A program made the translations under genes and the position numbers. The notes beneath the pieces were generated by a model, which made no database searches, was not told where the DNA came from, and saw nothing but the letters and a program-made list of their open reading frames with translations. Shown here in pieces: positions 5,926 through 13,290 of a stretch of 13,814 nucleotides of DNA. This DNA comes from JAYODZ01 sp965662735. GTDB lineage: Bacteria; Pseudomonadota; Alphaproteobacteria; RS24. The first letter of the stretch is position 1, and the number at the start of each line of letters is the position of its first letter. Location: positions 1 to 13,814 of the forward strand of contig CBFIIU010000024.1 of the NCBI GenBank assembly GCA_965662735.1. Direction: 5' to 3'.

Positions 5926-7233
5926 ATGTCATCATCGAACACACCAGCATCCAGCGCATCTAGCACCACCAGCCACCGCACGCGAAATTATACCTTGATG
6001 ATGTTGGTCTTGATTTATGCATCAAGCCATGTCGACCGCCAAATTGTCTCTATTTTGGCCGAGAGCATTAAGCTCGAGCTTCTTTTATCCGACACCCAAT
6101 TAGGGTTTTTGATCGGGCTGTCTTTTGCTTTGTTTTATGCAACGCTCGGCATTCCCATCGCTATTCTCGCCGACCGCTACTCTCGACGCAACATTATCGG
6201 CATATCGGTCATTGTCTGGTCGGCTATGACGGCGCTTTGCGGCTTAGCGACAAATTATTTTCAACTCGCGCTCGCCCGCGTGGGCGTCGGGATTGGCGAA
6301 GCTGGCTCCAGCCCCCCCAGTCACTCGATGATTTCTGATCTATTTCCGATGGAACAACGCGCCACCGCAATGGGCATCTATTCGAGTGGTATTAATATTG
6401 GTGTGTTAGTCGGCTTTCTGGTCGGCGGTTGGATCGACGAATGGTATGGCTGGCGCATGGCGTTTATTGTGGTAGGCCTGCCCGGAATCGTTCTGGGCAT
6501 TTTGATGTTCACGACGGTCAAAGAGCCGGCGCGTTCGGCTCCTCCCTCTCCGCTACGCAAAAACATGCTGGCTGAAATGTGGGGAACTTTTAAGCTCATG
6601 CTCGCTATTCCGAGCTTGCGCCACATCATTATCGGCTGCGCGCTGGTGGTCTTTGTGGGCTATGGGGCCCTGTTTTGGAATGGGGTGTTTTTCCGGCGCC
6701 TTCACGGTCTTTCCCCCGGGGAAACCGGCACATTGCTCGCTTTAATTGGCGGGGTGCTGGGCGGCATTGGAACATTCTTTGGCGGCTGGCTGGCCGACTT
6801 TTTAAGCAAGAAGGATAAACGTATGCAAGTCTGGCTGACGGCAGGCGTAAAGCTGTTCATCGTTCCAATTGCGATCGCTTTTTATCTGACCACCAATTTC
6901 CAACTGGCGCTGGCGCTGTTTACCATCACGGCATTTTTTGGCGGCTTTTATTTATCGGTCAGCTTTGGGCTCACCCAAAGTCTTTTGCCGGCTAATAAGC
7001 GCGCCCTCGGCGCCGCCATATTGCTGTTTTGCATTAATATTATTGGGCTGGGTTTGGGCCCTCAATTAGTCGGCATTTTTTCAGATGGGTTTCGTCCTAC
7101 CTTCGGCGATGATGGCTTGCGCTATGCGCTGGTCTGTGTGGTGTTAATTAATATTTGGGGAAGCGTTCATTATCTCTTGGCGGGCAAAACATTGCGCGAT
7201 GATTTAGAGCGGGCACAAGCACAAAGCGCTTAG
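5926..7233 (+). CDS. MFS transporter, Spinster-like
   Basis: A 435-residue inner-membrane transporter with twelve hydrophobic segments. The start is the ATG at 5926, served by AGGGAG (5914-5919) six bases upstream; the in-frame ATG at 5911 overlaps that site and is less likely. Signature features are VDRQIVSILAESIKLEL (residues 36-52), the loop-2 motif-A version LADRYSRRNIIG (81-92), and RVGVGIGEAGSSPPSHSMISDLFP (118-141), typical of Spinster-like MFS proteins. A second-half motif-A relative, GGWLADFLSKKDKR (286-299), is also present. Such bacterial members are annotated as permeases for organic anions or other small amphiphiles; the substrate cannot be predicted. The last 32 coding bases (7195-7226) recur exactly at 9197-9228. 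The gene converges with the CocE hydrolase across 115 bp lacking a strong terminator. Confidence 0.88.
   Translation: MSSSNTPASSASSTTSHRTRNYTLMMLVLIYASSHVDRQIVSILAESIKLELLLSDTQLGFLIGLSFALFYATLGIPIAILADRYSRRNIIGISVIVWSAMTALCGLATNYFQLALARVGVGIGEAGSSPPSHSMISDLFPMEQRATAMGIYSSGINIGVLVGFLVGGWIDEWYGWRMAFIVVGLPGIVLGILMFTTVKEPARSAPPSPLRKNMLAEMWGTFKLMLAIPSLRHIIIGCALVVFVGYGALFWNGVFFRRLHGLSPGETGTLLALIGGVLGGIGTFFGGWLADFLSKKDKRMQVWLTAGVKLFIVPIAIAFYLTTNFQLALALFTITAFFGGFYLSVSFGLTQSLLPANKRALGAAILLFCINIIGLGLGPQLVGIFSDGFRPTFGDDGLRYALVCVVLINIWGSVHYLLAGKTLRDDLERAQAQSA
7195..7226 (+). repeat. 32-bp direct repeat, copy 1 (3' end of MFS gene)
   Basis: These bases encode residues RDDLERAQAQ plus two bases of the next codon, just before the MFS stop. 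They are identical to 9197-9228 and in the same orientation; identity ends on the left at 7194/9196 and on the right at 7227/9229. Together the copies bracket the CocE gene. Confidence 0.95.
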
Positions 7234-7348
7234 GCCGATGACGCAGATGTGAGCCATCACATTTTCACGCCTGACGAAGCGTCACCCTCAGCGCAGCATG
7301 AGCCCAATGAGCGATCGCACGAAAGAAAACCGCTCATGGAACGGTCAG

Positions 7349-9112
7349 CTATTTTTCAGTGATCACGGGCACACGTAAATATGACGCGTATGGGCCGCCA
7401 GTATGCAGGCGATGAACCCCCTGATTGACCGAATAGCCATGGGCCATTTTGGCGTGTTTGAACGTATCAGTTCCTTGAACCACGAGTTCCAGAACCTCAC
7501 CTTTCCGGAAGAGGGTGCTGCTCGGCAAAATTTCGATATCGACAGCGACCTTCTCACCCGGGGTAACCGGCGCCGCGGCCGCGTGCAACAGAACCGGCTG
7601 GGCAGGCGTCGATCGCGCGGGGTCCAACTGCCGTTGCGACACACGTAACCAACCCAAGGATACGGGTCCCTTTTCGTACCCTGCCATTCCATTGAAGAAG
7701 ATTAATTCTCCACGCCGATTTCGTTTTTGAACGGCAATGAACAAATCCATATCCTCGCCTGCGAGCGTTGATACCCATAACCGCAAAGCCATATTCCCTG
7801 AAATTTCCGTATCCTGCTCAAAAATATACTGAAAGGTTAAACTGCCCTCCGTCGACACATAGGAGGCTGTCGCCTCCGCCTCGACCGGCTCATAACCGAG
7901 ACGGGAGCTGGCTGCGTCGAGATAAAGCGGCCGATAATCGGTATTAGGAAGCGGCCAATCACTGGCATAGCGAACGGTATATTTCTCTTTCGTCTCCCGC
8001 ACCTCGAGCCGGACTGGCGGTATTTGATCAAAACCATTTTGCTGACCCTTCAGGAAATGATCGAAAAAGGCGGTTTGAACCGCAAGAGCCTCCTCGCTGT
8101 AATACACCTCCCATTTCTTGCCGCCATGCGTGTAGAGCCATTTTTGAGGCGAGGATATTTTCTTGAATCCCTCAAATGAACCACGCGTGTGCAGGCCTTG
8201 GTCGCTCCACGATGCACATATCAATGCGGGCACGTCGATCGATGGCAAGTCAATGCCCGATCTGGCCTGAGGGCGCTCTTGCAGCCTCTTCATCAGTGCT
8301 GGCCGCTGATGCACAAAGTCAAAAATCAATGGCGGCGGCAGCGGATTACCATTTGCCCCGGCGCGCATTTTCCGGAGCCAAAAGCTTGTGAAGCCCGTTG
8401 AGGGAATCCCTCCGTGATACAAAACCTCCCTAAACGGATCCGATTGCCCCTCCCAAGGGGAGATGGCTTTCAAATGTTTGGGCTTCCCACTCGCGGCGAC
8501 CCACTGCGCAATTGCTAAATATGAAACGCCGCTTAAACCAACATTCCCATTACTCCAAGACTGTGTCCCCGCCCAATTAATTGCATCTCGAAAATCTTCT
8601 CGGTCGGCCTGACTTAATGTGCTGGGACTTCCCTCAGACGAGCCAAAACCGCGCGAGTCCAGATAAACGACGGCATATCCTTGCCGCACCCAATATGCCG
8701 GGTCTGGCCCTTCCCATGTTGTCCAGGAACTGACCTCAAATGTGCCATGGTCAAAATCAGGCGATAGCGCTGATCGGAGATGCTTTGGGTAATATCGCGG
8801 CCCCAAGTTTTTATTATAAGCCGTTAAAGCCATGATCACGGGATACTGGCCGCTGGCTTTGGGACGATAGATATTGGCCGATAAATTAGTACCATCCCGC
8901 ATGCTCACAGGAACATTCATTTCGATGTCCGCAATTTTTGCGAACTCTTCATCGTTGGTCAGACGAACAGGATAGCGCGGATCGGATCGTATTTCGTCGC
9001 GATCTTCTAGATAGGTGAACTGATCGTCCGGATTGACAAAAACAGCGACGCCCAGTAGCACCGGCGTAGCGATCGCAACGATTGCAATTATATATCGTAA
9101 CTTCAGCTTCAT
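7349..9112 (-). CDS. CocE/NonD (X-Pro dipeptidyl-peptidase S15) family hydrolase, membrane-anchored or exported
   Basis: The preferred start is the ATG at 9110-9112 (GAGGGG at 9117-9122, four-base spacer), giving 587 residues; the in-frame start at 9166 would add 18 residues before the signal. Residues 1-26 (MKLKLRYIIAIVAIATPVLL...) form a signal anchor or signal peptide. The alpha/beta-hydrolase domain contains VSMRDGTNLSANIYRP (69-84), YAVVYLDSRGFGSSEG (146-161), and the nucleophile elbow GLSGVSYLA with Ser197. Asp304 (SWSDQG) and His329 (THGGKKW) complete a plausible triad. The last third is the S15/PepX-C jelly roll found in cocaine esterase and glutaryl-7-ACA acylase relatives. These enzymes hydrolyse esters or amides; the substrate here is unknown. 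The gene is bracketed by exact 32-bp repeats of the MFS gene end, suggesting it was inserted as a unit. Confidence 0.87.
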   Translation of the reverse strand: MKLKLRYIIAIVAIATPVLLGVAVFVNPDDQFTYLEDRDEIRSDPRYPVRLTNDEEFAKIADIEMNVPVSMRDGTNLSANIYRPKASGQYPVIMALTAYNKNLGPRYYPKHLRSALSPDFDHGTFEVSSWTTWEGPDPAYWVRQGYAVVYLDSRGFGSSEGSPSTLSQADREDFRDAINWAGTQSWSNGNVGLSGVSYLAIAQWVAASGKPKHLKAISPWEGQSDPFREVLYHGGIPSTGFTSFWLRKMRAGANGNPLPPPLIFDFVHQRPALMKRLQERPQARSGIDLPSIDVPALICASWSDQGLHTRGSFEGFKKISSPQKWLYTHGGKKWEVYYSEEALAVQTAFFDHFLKGQQNGFDQIPPVRLEVRETKEKYTVRYASDWPLPNTDYRPLYLDAASSRLGYEPVEAEATASYVSTEGSLTFQYIFEQDTEISGNMALRLWVSTLAGEDMDLFIAVQKRNRRGELIFFNGMAGYEKGPVSLGWLRVSQRQLDPARSTPAQPVLLHAAAAPVTPGEKVAVDIEILPSSTLFRKGEVLELVVQGTDTFKHAKMAHGYSVNQGVHRLHTGGPYASYLRVPVITEK

Positions 9113-9196
9113 AACGCCCCTCACACTTTTAACGCTTTTACTGGACGGAAGTTTAACCCAAATCAATCCAGCCGCAACCGACTGAAGCCCCCAATT

Positions 9197-9228
9197 CGCG
9201 ATGATTTAGAGCGGGCACAAGCACAAAG
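9197..9228 (+). repeat. 32-bp direct repeat, copy 2 (relic of MFS 3' end)
   Basis: Exact copy of 7195-7226. Read in the MFS frame it continues for AGG ATT and then a TGA at 9233-9235, that is RDDLERAQAQ-R-I-stop, so this copy also leads to a stop codon within two codons. It has no upstream coding sequence and is a displaced gene tail. Confidence 0.95.
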
Positions 9229-9329
9229 GATTTGATCTCAGCCAGCTCATTAAAATTTGCGCACGGCGCGAGGGAACGTCAGAGCGCGGCGCGAAGTCTG
9301 GCACCCCAATAGGTTTTAATCATACAGAG

Positions 9330-9351
9330 GGCCGTTTCGGATGGCGGTGGT
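9330..9351 (+). repeat. 22-bp direct repeat, outer copy
   Basis: It begins GGCCGTTTCGG and ends GGCGGTGGT, and is identical to 10104-10125 at the 3' boundary of the tRNA-Val gene. No tRNA-like sequence continues to its right. The copies start 774 bp apart and enclose the beta-barrel gene. Confidence 0.93.
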
Positions 9352-9503
9352 CGTCTCTCTCGCTGTCCTCTTTCAAAAAAGATTAGTAGGATCTTGCAAA
9401 CCAAATATGTATTCTGCCTATCTCAAAACGATAGAGAATGTGGAATTTATGGTGTCAGGGCCAACAGCTTTCTCACCATTATAGATTAGTTGGAGACAAT
9501 TGG

Positions 9504-10049
9504 GTGCGTTACTTCATTTTGACATTACTCGTGACGATGCTTGGCTTTAAACCAAGCTACGCTGGAAACTACTATTTAGGAATCGCCGCGGTAAAAACTG
9601 AATTCTCGGATCTCGGTTATACATTAGACGATAATGGTTACCTGTTTACGTTAGGCAGAAGCTTTGACGTTAATCCGACCATTGGGGCGGCAATAGAATT
9701 TAACTATGCCAACCTGCTTGACACAAAAGTTTCTGGAGACGGAGCATCTGCATCATTGTCTGCCGACACGATGGACCTATCCGCCGTGATCAGCGCAAAA
9801 GGTTTTGGGAAATTACAACCCTTCGCTCGAGCTGGCTTTTCTCGAGGCGAGGCAAAATTATCTCAAACTGGCGATCCCGTCCTAGACCTGGATGATACAG
9901 ACCGAGATGACACAACATTTTTCTATGGTCTCGGCCTGGACCTCGCGACCTCCGACTCCGCAGCCATCCGGCTCGAGTTTATCGACGGCGCCGATTATAA
10001 AGGTCTTGACTTGGAGCAAGTCCGCCTAGGCGTCATCGCCCGCTTCTGA
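9504..10049 (+). CDS. Small outer-membrane beta-barrel protein
   Basis: From the GTG at 9504 (GGAG at 9492-9495, eight-base spacer) the protein is 181 residues. Its signal peptide MRYFILTLLVTMLGFKPSYA should be cut after Ala20. The in-frame ATG at 9438 would add 22 residues before the signal and lacks a clear ribosome site. The mature part alternates in the manner of an OmpX/OmpA-type eight-stranded barrel: NYYLGIAAV, GYLFTLGRSF, TIGAAIEFNYAN, MDLSAVISAKG, LQPFARAGFSRG, TFFYGLGLDLA, AAIRLEFIDG and QVRLGVIARF. It ends in the aromatic residue (Phe181) recognised by the BAM complex. A loop rich in Asp (residues 124-136, DPVLDLDDTDRDD) should face outside and could bind cations. The function is unknown. 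The gene lies alone between the two 22-bp repeats, consistent with an inserted segment. Confidence 0.75.
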   Translation: MRYFILTLLVTMLGFKPSYAGNYYLGIAAVKTEFSDLGYTLDDNGYLFTLGRSFDVNPTIGAAIEFNYANLLDTKVSGDGASASLSADTMDLSAVISAKGFGKLQPFARAGFSRGEAKLSQTGDPVLDLDDTDRDDTTFFYGLGLDLATSDSAAIRLEFIDGADYKGLDLEQVRLGVIARF

Positions 10050-10103
10050 CGGGCAGTTCGCGCGGCCACCCTAACGGGTTAAAGGCGTTTGGTTTTTAAG
10101 AAA

Positions 10104-10125
10104 GGCCGTTTCGGATGGCGGTGGT
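10104..10125 (+). repeat. 22-bp direct repeat, inner copy at tRNA-Val 3' end
   Basis: Identical to 9330-9351. Its last four bases (TGGT, 10122-10125) are the complement of the discriminator base and encoded CCA of the minus-strand tRNA-Val, and the other 18 bases are its immediate 3' flank. In the tRNA direction the flank reads CCG-AAA-CGG followed by a T-rich run, so the repeat may also include a weak terminator. Confidence 0.93.
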
Positions 10126-10196
10126 GGGCGATACTGGGATTGAACCAGTGACCCCTACCATGTCAAGGTAGTGCTCTCCCGCTGAGCTAATCGCCC
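10122..10196 (-). tRNA. tRNA-Val (GAC anticodon)
   Basis: On the minus strand a full cloverleaf of 75 nt can be folded. The acceptor arm GGGCGAT pairs with ATCGCCC, the D arm is GCTC/GAGC, and the anticodon stem CTACC/GGTAG encloses loop TTGACAT with anticodon GAC. The T arm is ACTGG-TTCAATC-CCAGT. The discriminator is A, and CCA is encoded (10122-10124). GAC reads valine codons GUC and GUU. Confidence 0.96.
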
Positions 10197-10213
10197 CCTG
10201 CCACCGTGGCTGT

Positions 10214-10242
10214 CTTATGCACCGAACGCTGCTTTAAATCAA
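10214..10242 (-). promoter_or_regulatory. Candidate promoter of tRNA-Val
   Basis: On the minus strand TTGATT (10237-10242) and CATAAG (10214-10219) are 17 bp apart. Initiation near 10206 would leave a leader of about ten bases before the mature tRNA. An imperfect palindrome GCCAC-C-GTGGC (10200-10210) lies in that leader. Confidence 0.4.
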
Positions 10243-10296
10243 GCATGCGATGCGATTAAACGCCACCCTCTCTTCAATGCGCGCATCCTGCGCTGG

Positions 10297-10380
10297 TCAA
10301 GAGCCCTGGCTCTACAGCTCAGGCTTGAGAGCCCAGGCTTCAAAGCCCTGATTAGGGAGCTCAGATTAAAGAGCCCTGTA
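10297..10380. repeat. Clustered AGAGCCCTGG-type repeats downstream of yghU
   Basis: Four imperfect copies of AAGAGCCCTG lie within 84 bp: 10299-10309 (AAGAGCCCTGG), 10328-10335 (AGAGCCCA), 10342-10350 (AAAGCCCTG) and 10369-10378 (AAGAGCCCTG). AGAGCC-CT-GGCTCT at the left edge is an inverted repeat, and GAGCTC/AGCTCAGG pieces recur between the copies. The region lies between the stop of yghU and the tRNA promoter, both minus strand, and may fold to end yghU transcription. No T tract is present. Confidence 0.55.
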
Positions 10381-10398
10381 CACGTTACAAATCAGCGG

Positions 10399-11244
10399 CT
10401 AGTCGATTTTGCCATCGAAATCACTGGCGTCGTGGCGCTCGGCCAGCTGGCTTTTCTCCTCGCCCCACACCCGATTAACCATGCGGCCGCGTTTAACCGC
10501 TGGACGTTGCGCAATAGCATCCGTCCATCGAATGACGTTGCGATACTCGCTCACCTGCAAAAATGTTCCCGCCTCATATAAAAGCCCTTTTGCCAAGGCC
10601 CCATACCAAGGCCAGACAGCCATATCGGCAATCGTATAGCTGTCACCTGCCAAATAGGTGTGATCGGCCAAATGCCGATCCAGCACGTCGAGCTGACGCT
10701 TCACCTCCATCGCAAAGCGATCAATGCAATATTCGATTTTCATGGGCGCGTAGGCATAGAAATGTCCAAAGCCGCCCCCCAAATAGGGCGCACTTCCCAT
10801 TTGCCAAAATAGCCAATTCATACATTCTGTGCGGGCCGCCGGCTTATGCGGCAGATAGGCATCAAATTTCTCGGCGAGATAAAACAGCATGGAAGCCGAT
10901 TCAAAAATACGGGTTTCCGGATCTGTGCTCTGATCCACCATGGCCGGAATTTTAGAATTCGGGTTGACCGCGACAAAGCCACTTGAGAATTGATCACCCT
11001 CGCCAATGTTAATCAGCCAGGCATCATATTCTGCCCCCGCATGGCCCAGCTCAAGAAGCTCCTCGAGCATAACCGTGACCTTGACGCCATTGGGCGTGCC
11101 CAAGGAATAGAGTTGGATCGGATGTTTGCCGACCGGCAATTCCTTATCATGGGTTGGCCCAGCAATCGGGCGATTAATATTGGCGAAGCGACCGCCATTT
11201 TCCTTGTTCCATGTCCATATCTCAGGCGGTGTGTAATCGCTCAT
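10399..11244 (-). CDS. yghU: Nu-class glutathione transferase / disulfide-bond oxidoreductase YghU
   Basis: The protein is 281 residues from the ATG at 11242-11244, preceded by AAGGAG (11251-11256) with a six-base spacer. A TTG directly before that ATG is a less likely start. It matches the E. coli YghU pattern along its length: WTWNKENGGRFANINRPIAGPTHDKELPVGKHP at the N terminus, and LYSLGTPNGVKVTVMLEELLELG with the T-P-N glutathione-site motif (Thr50, Asn52). GDQFSSGFVAVNPNSKIPAMVD, then FESASMLFYLAEKF, WLFWQMGSAPYLGGGFGHFY and ERHDASDF near the end complete the match. The thioredoxin-like domain covers about residues 43-130 and the helical domain the rest. YghU-type enzymes bind two glutathione molecules and reduce small disulfides and hydroperoxides in the cytoplasm. 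The gene diverges from the amidohydrolase gene across 107 bp and is probably monocistronic. Confidence 0.93.
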   Translation of the reverse strand: MSDYTPPEIWTWNKENGGRFANINRPIAGPTHDKELPVGKHPIQLYSLGTPNGVKVTVMLEELLELGHAGAEYDAWLINIGEGDQFSSGFVAVNPNSKIPAMVDQSTDPETRIFESASMLFYLAEKFDAYLPHKPAARTECMNWLFWQMGSAPYLGGGFGHFYAYAPMKIEYCIDRFAMEVKRQLDVLDRHLADHTYLAGDSYTIADMAVWPWYGALAKGLLYEAGTFLQVSEYRNVIRWTDAIAQRPAVKRGRMVNRVWGEEKSQLAERHDASDFDGKID

Positions 11245-11351
11245 CAAAAACTCCTTGATCCATCAGGCCGATCGGTCGGCGCTGCCGCAATCAGCCTAAC
11301 GGCTCAGCGGTTCAACGAGCAAGTAAAATCATTTCGCATCCCACAGATGAC

Positions 11352-12278
11352 ATGATATACACTCGCAATATGATACGCAGTTCTTCGTCCGATCTCCCTT
11401 ATTCGCTCGTTCAGCCGACAGCCCTTGGGCCTATCCTTGTATCGTCGCCACATAGCGGCCGAGATTATCCTGCGGATTTTGTTGAACGTTCTATTCTAGA
11501 TGCCCATGAGCTTCGGCAATCTGAAGATATGTATGTCGATGAATTATTTGCGGGTGCACCAATGGCAGGGGCCAGCCTTCTCGCCGCGCGCTACCCCCGC
11601 GCCTATGTTGATCTCAATCGGGGCATCCATGAAATTGACCGCGATTTGATCGACGGTGATTTTCCAGCCCATCGCGACCAATCCTTGCCGCGCGTTCAAG
11701 CGGGCTTGGGCATCATTCCTCGCATTGTTGCAGAAGACACACCGATCTATCGCGAAACACTCTCAAGTGCGGATGTCGACCATCGCCTTCAAGATATTTA
11801 TCACCCCTATCATATCTGCCTGAACGATCAGTTGACAGCTGCCCATCAGTCGCATGGCTTTGCCGTTTTAATCGACGCCCATTCCATGCCCGCACAAGCC
11901 GGGCGTGCCATCGCCCCCGCTAATCATTCGGCGCAGCTGGATATCGTGATTGGCAATTGCCACAATGCCTCATGTGCCCCAGCGCTCAGCGATCTGATCG
12001 GCAGCTTTTTAAGTCGCGCGGGATATACGTGCTCTTTTAATCGCCCCTATGCAGGGGGCTATATCACCTCGCATTATGGCCGGCCGCGCCAAGGGCGCCA
12101 TGCGCTGCAGATCGAGATTAATCGCAGCCTTTATATGGATGAGGCCAACTATACGAAGACCGCCAATTTCAAAATTTTATGTGATGATCTATCGGCCCTG
12201 ATCGCCCATTTAGCGCAATCCCTGAGCCAAATGGGCCCAACCGAACTGGCAATCAACGCGCAAAAAGCCGCCGAATAG
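11352..12278 (+). CDS. N-formylglutamate amidohydrolase family protein
   Basis: 308 residues from the ATG at 11352; an ATG at 11370 is an equal candidate because neither has a clear Shine-Dalgarno. Family motifs are SPHSGRDYP (32-40), the SEDMYVDELF segment (57-66), YVDLNRGIHEIDRD (85-98), the likely metal-ligand motif LIDAHSMP (173-180) with Asp175 and His177, and the closing LQIEINRSLYMDE (252-264). The reference reaction is hydrolysis of N-formyl-L-glutamate to formate and glutamate, the last step of one histidine-degradation route. No other hut genes are visible, so this may be a paralogue acting on another formylated or N-acylated amino acid, and I give no hutG symbol. It precedes hisN by 205 bp on the same strand; I recall the two being neighbours in other Alphaproteobacteria, but this is not verified here. 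Confidence 0.85.
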   Translation: MIYTRNMIRSSSSDLPYSLVQPTALGPILVSSPHSGRDYPADFVERSILDAHELRQSEDMYVDELFAGAPMAGASLLAARYPRAYVDLNRGIHEIDRDLIDGDFPAHRDQSLPRVQAGLGIIPRIVAEDTPIYRETLSSADVDHRLQDIYHPYHICLNDQLTAAHQSHGFAVLIDAHSMPAQAGRAIAPANHSAQLDIVIGNCHNASCAPALSDLIGSFLSRAGYTCSFNRPYAGGYITSHYGRPRQGRHALQIEINRSLYMDEANYTKTANFKILCDDLSALIAHLAQSLSQMGPTELAINAQKAAE

Positions 12279-12483
12279 GCCTTTGCCCAAAACTTCAGGC
12301 GACCGCTTTATGGCGCTGCGCATTATGCGAACGCCAACTGCATTTTCCCCTCACCTTGCCAGAAGGTTCCTCTCGGGAAGTTTGGCAACGGCAATAGGCG
12401 CGGGCGCGAATGTGGGGTATAAAAAACCCTCAATTCCGTGAATGATACTGAGCAATCCTCAACGACCCTGTGTAAAGATTTTT

Positions 12484-13290
12484 ATGGCCATCTCCGACAC
12501 CATCCCCTTACTCAATTTTGCGCATCGGCTGGCGGATCTCGCGCGGCCGATCACGCTGCAGCATTTTCGTGCTCTGACGGAGGTTGAAAATAAAAACCTC
12601 GACGCCTTTGACCCCGTGACGCAAGCAGACCGTGACGCTGAAGCGGCCATTCGCGACGCCATTCGTGAACAGTTTCCCGAGCACGGAATTTTGGGGGAAG
12701 AATTTTCGGATGAAAGCACAAAAAATTCACACGGCCTGCGGTGGATTATCGACCCCATTGATGGCACCCGATCTTACATTGCCGGCAAGCCCAATTGGGG
12801 AACATTAATTGGTCTTTATGCGGGAGAAGACCCGGTATTGGGCCTTGTTGATATGCCGGCTCTCGATGAACGCATATGGGCGACGACCCATGGTCCCGCC
12901 GAAAGCCGCCATTTAGGCCGCGAGCAGCCTATTGCGACGCGCGCCTGTGCTTCCCCCGATCAAGCCATTTTGGCAACCACGTCTCCTGAGTTTTTTACCG
13001 CCCCCCCGATTGCCGCCCTGTGGGCCGAAATCACCTCACAAATGCGGCTCACGCTTTACGGAGGCGACTGCACGAATTATGCGCTGCTCGCATCTGGGCA
13101 TATTGATTGTGTGATCGAGCGCGACCTCAACCCCTATGACATTCTTCCCCTCCGCTGTGTGATTGAAGCCGCTGGCGGCGTGATCACGGATTGGCAGGGG
13201 GAAGCTGTCTCTGGCGGAGGCCATGTTATCGCGTGCGGCGACCGGCACCTTCACGCGGCGCTGCTGCCGCTTTTGCGCGGCGCGGCTTAA
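12484..13290 (+). CDS. hisN: Histidinol-phosphatase, inositol-monophosphatase family
   Basis: 268 residues from the ATG at 12484, which begins a typical family N terminus (LLNFAHRLADLARPITLQHFR). The upstream in-frame ATG at 12442 would add 14 atypical residues. Neither has a strong ribosome site. The magnesium-dependent phosphatase motifs are complete: DPVTQADRDAE (43-53), GEE (71-73), WIIDPIDGTRSYIAGKPNWG (87-106) with the metal-binding Asp90 and Asp93, and DLNPYDILPLRCVIEAAGG (214-232) with Asp219. The ADR and FPEHGILGEE wording is that of HisN-type histidinol-phosphatases, which convert L-histidinol phosphate to L-histidinol. An inositol-1-phosphatase role cannot be excluded. The 3' end overlaps the convergent hydrolase gene by 65 bp. 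Confidence 0.85.
   Translation: MAISDTIPLLNFAHRLADLARPITLQHFRALTEVENKNLDAFDPVTQADRDAEAAIRDAIREQFPEHGILGEEFSDESTKNSHGLRWIIDPIDGTRSYIAGKPNWGTLIGLYAGEDPVLGLVDMPALDERIWATTHGPAESRHLGREQPIATRACASPDQAILATTSPEFFTAPPIAALWAEITSQMRLTLYGGDCTNYALLASGHIDCVIERDLNPYDILPLRCVIEAAGGVITDWQGEAVSGGGHVIACGDRHLHAALLPLLRGAA

Larger units (their letters stand above)
9113..9503. other. Gene-poor spacer between CocE and beta-barrel genes
   Basis: This 391-bp stretch holds no credible gene. It contains the second copy of the 32-bp MFS repeat (9197-9228), about 100 bp of unassigned DNA, the outer copy of the 22-bp tRNA-flank repeat (9330-9351), and the leader of the beta-barrel gene. The two divergent genes need promoters here, but I found no convincing -35/-10 pair. 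A weak inverted repeat CTATC/GATAG (9418-9434) lies before the barrel gene. Confidence 0.6.

Noticed and set aside
7272..7284. Inverted repeat TGACG-AAG-CGTCA as an MFS terminator
   Set aside because: The stem is only five pairs with no T run on either strand, so I do not call a terminator.
10297..10380. Repeat cluster as a CRISPR array
   Set aside because: The copies are short and degenerate, spacing is irregular (about 15-30 bp), and no cas gene is present.
12415..12429. GGGT/ACCC hairpin with A-rich loop before hisN
   Set aside because: A four-pair stem is too weak for a terminator, and no matching -35 makes the internal TATAAA a promoter.
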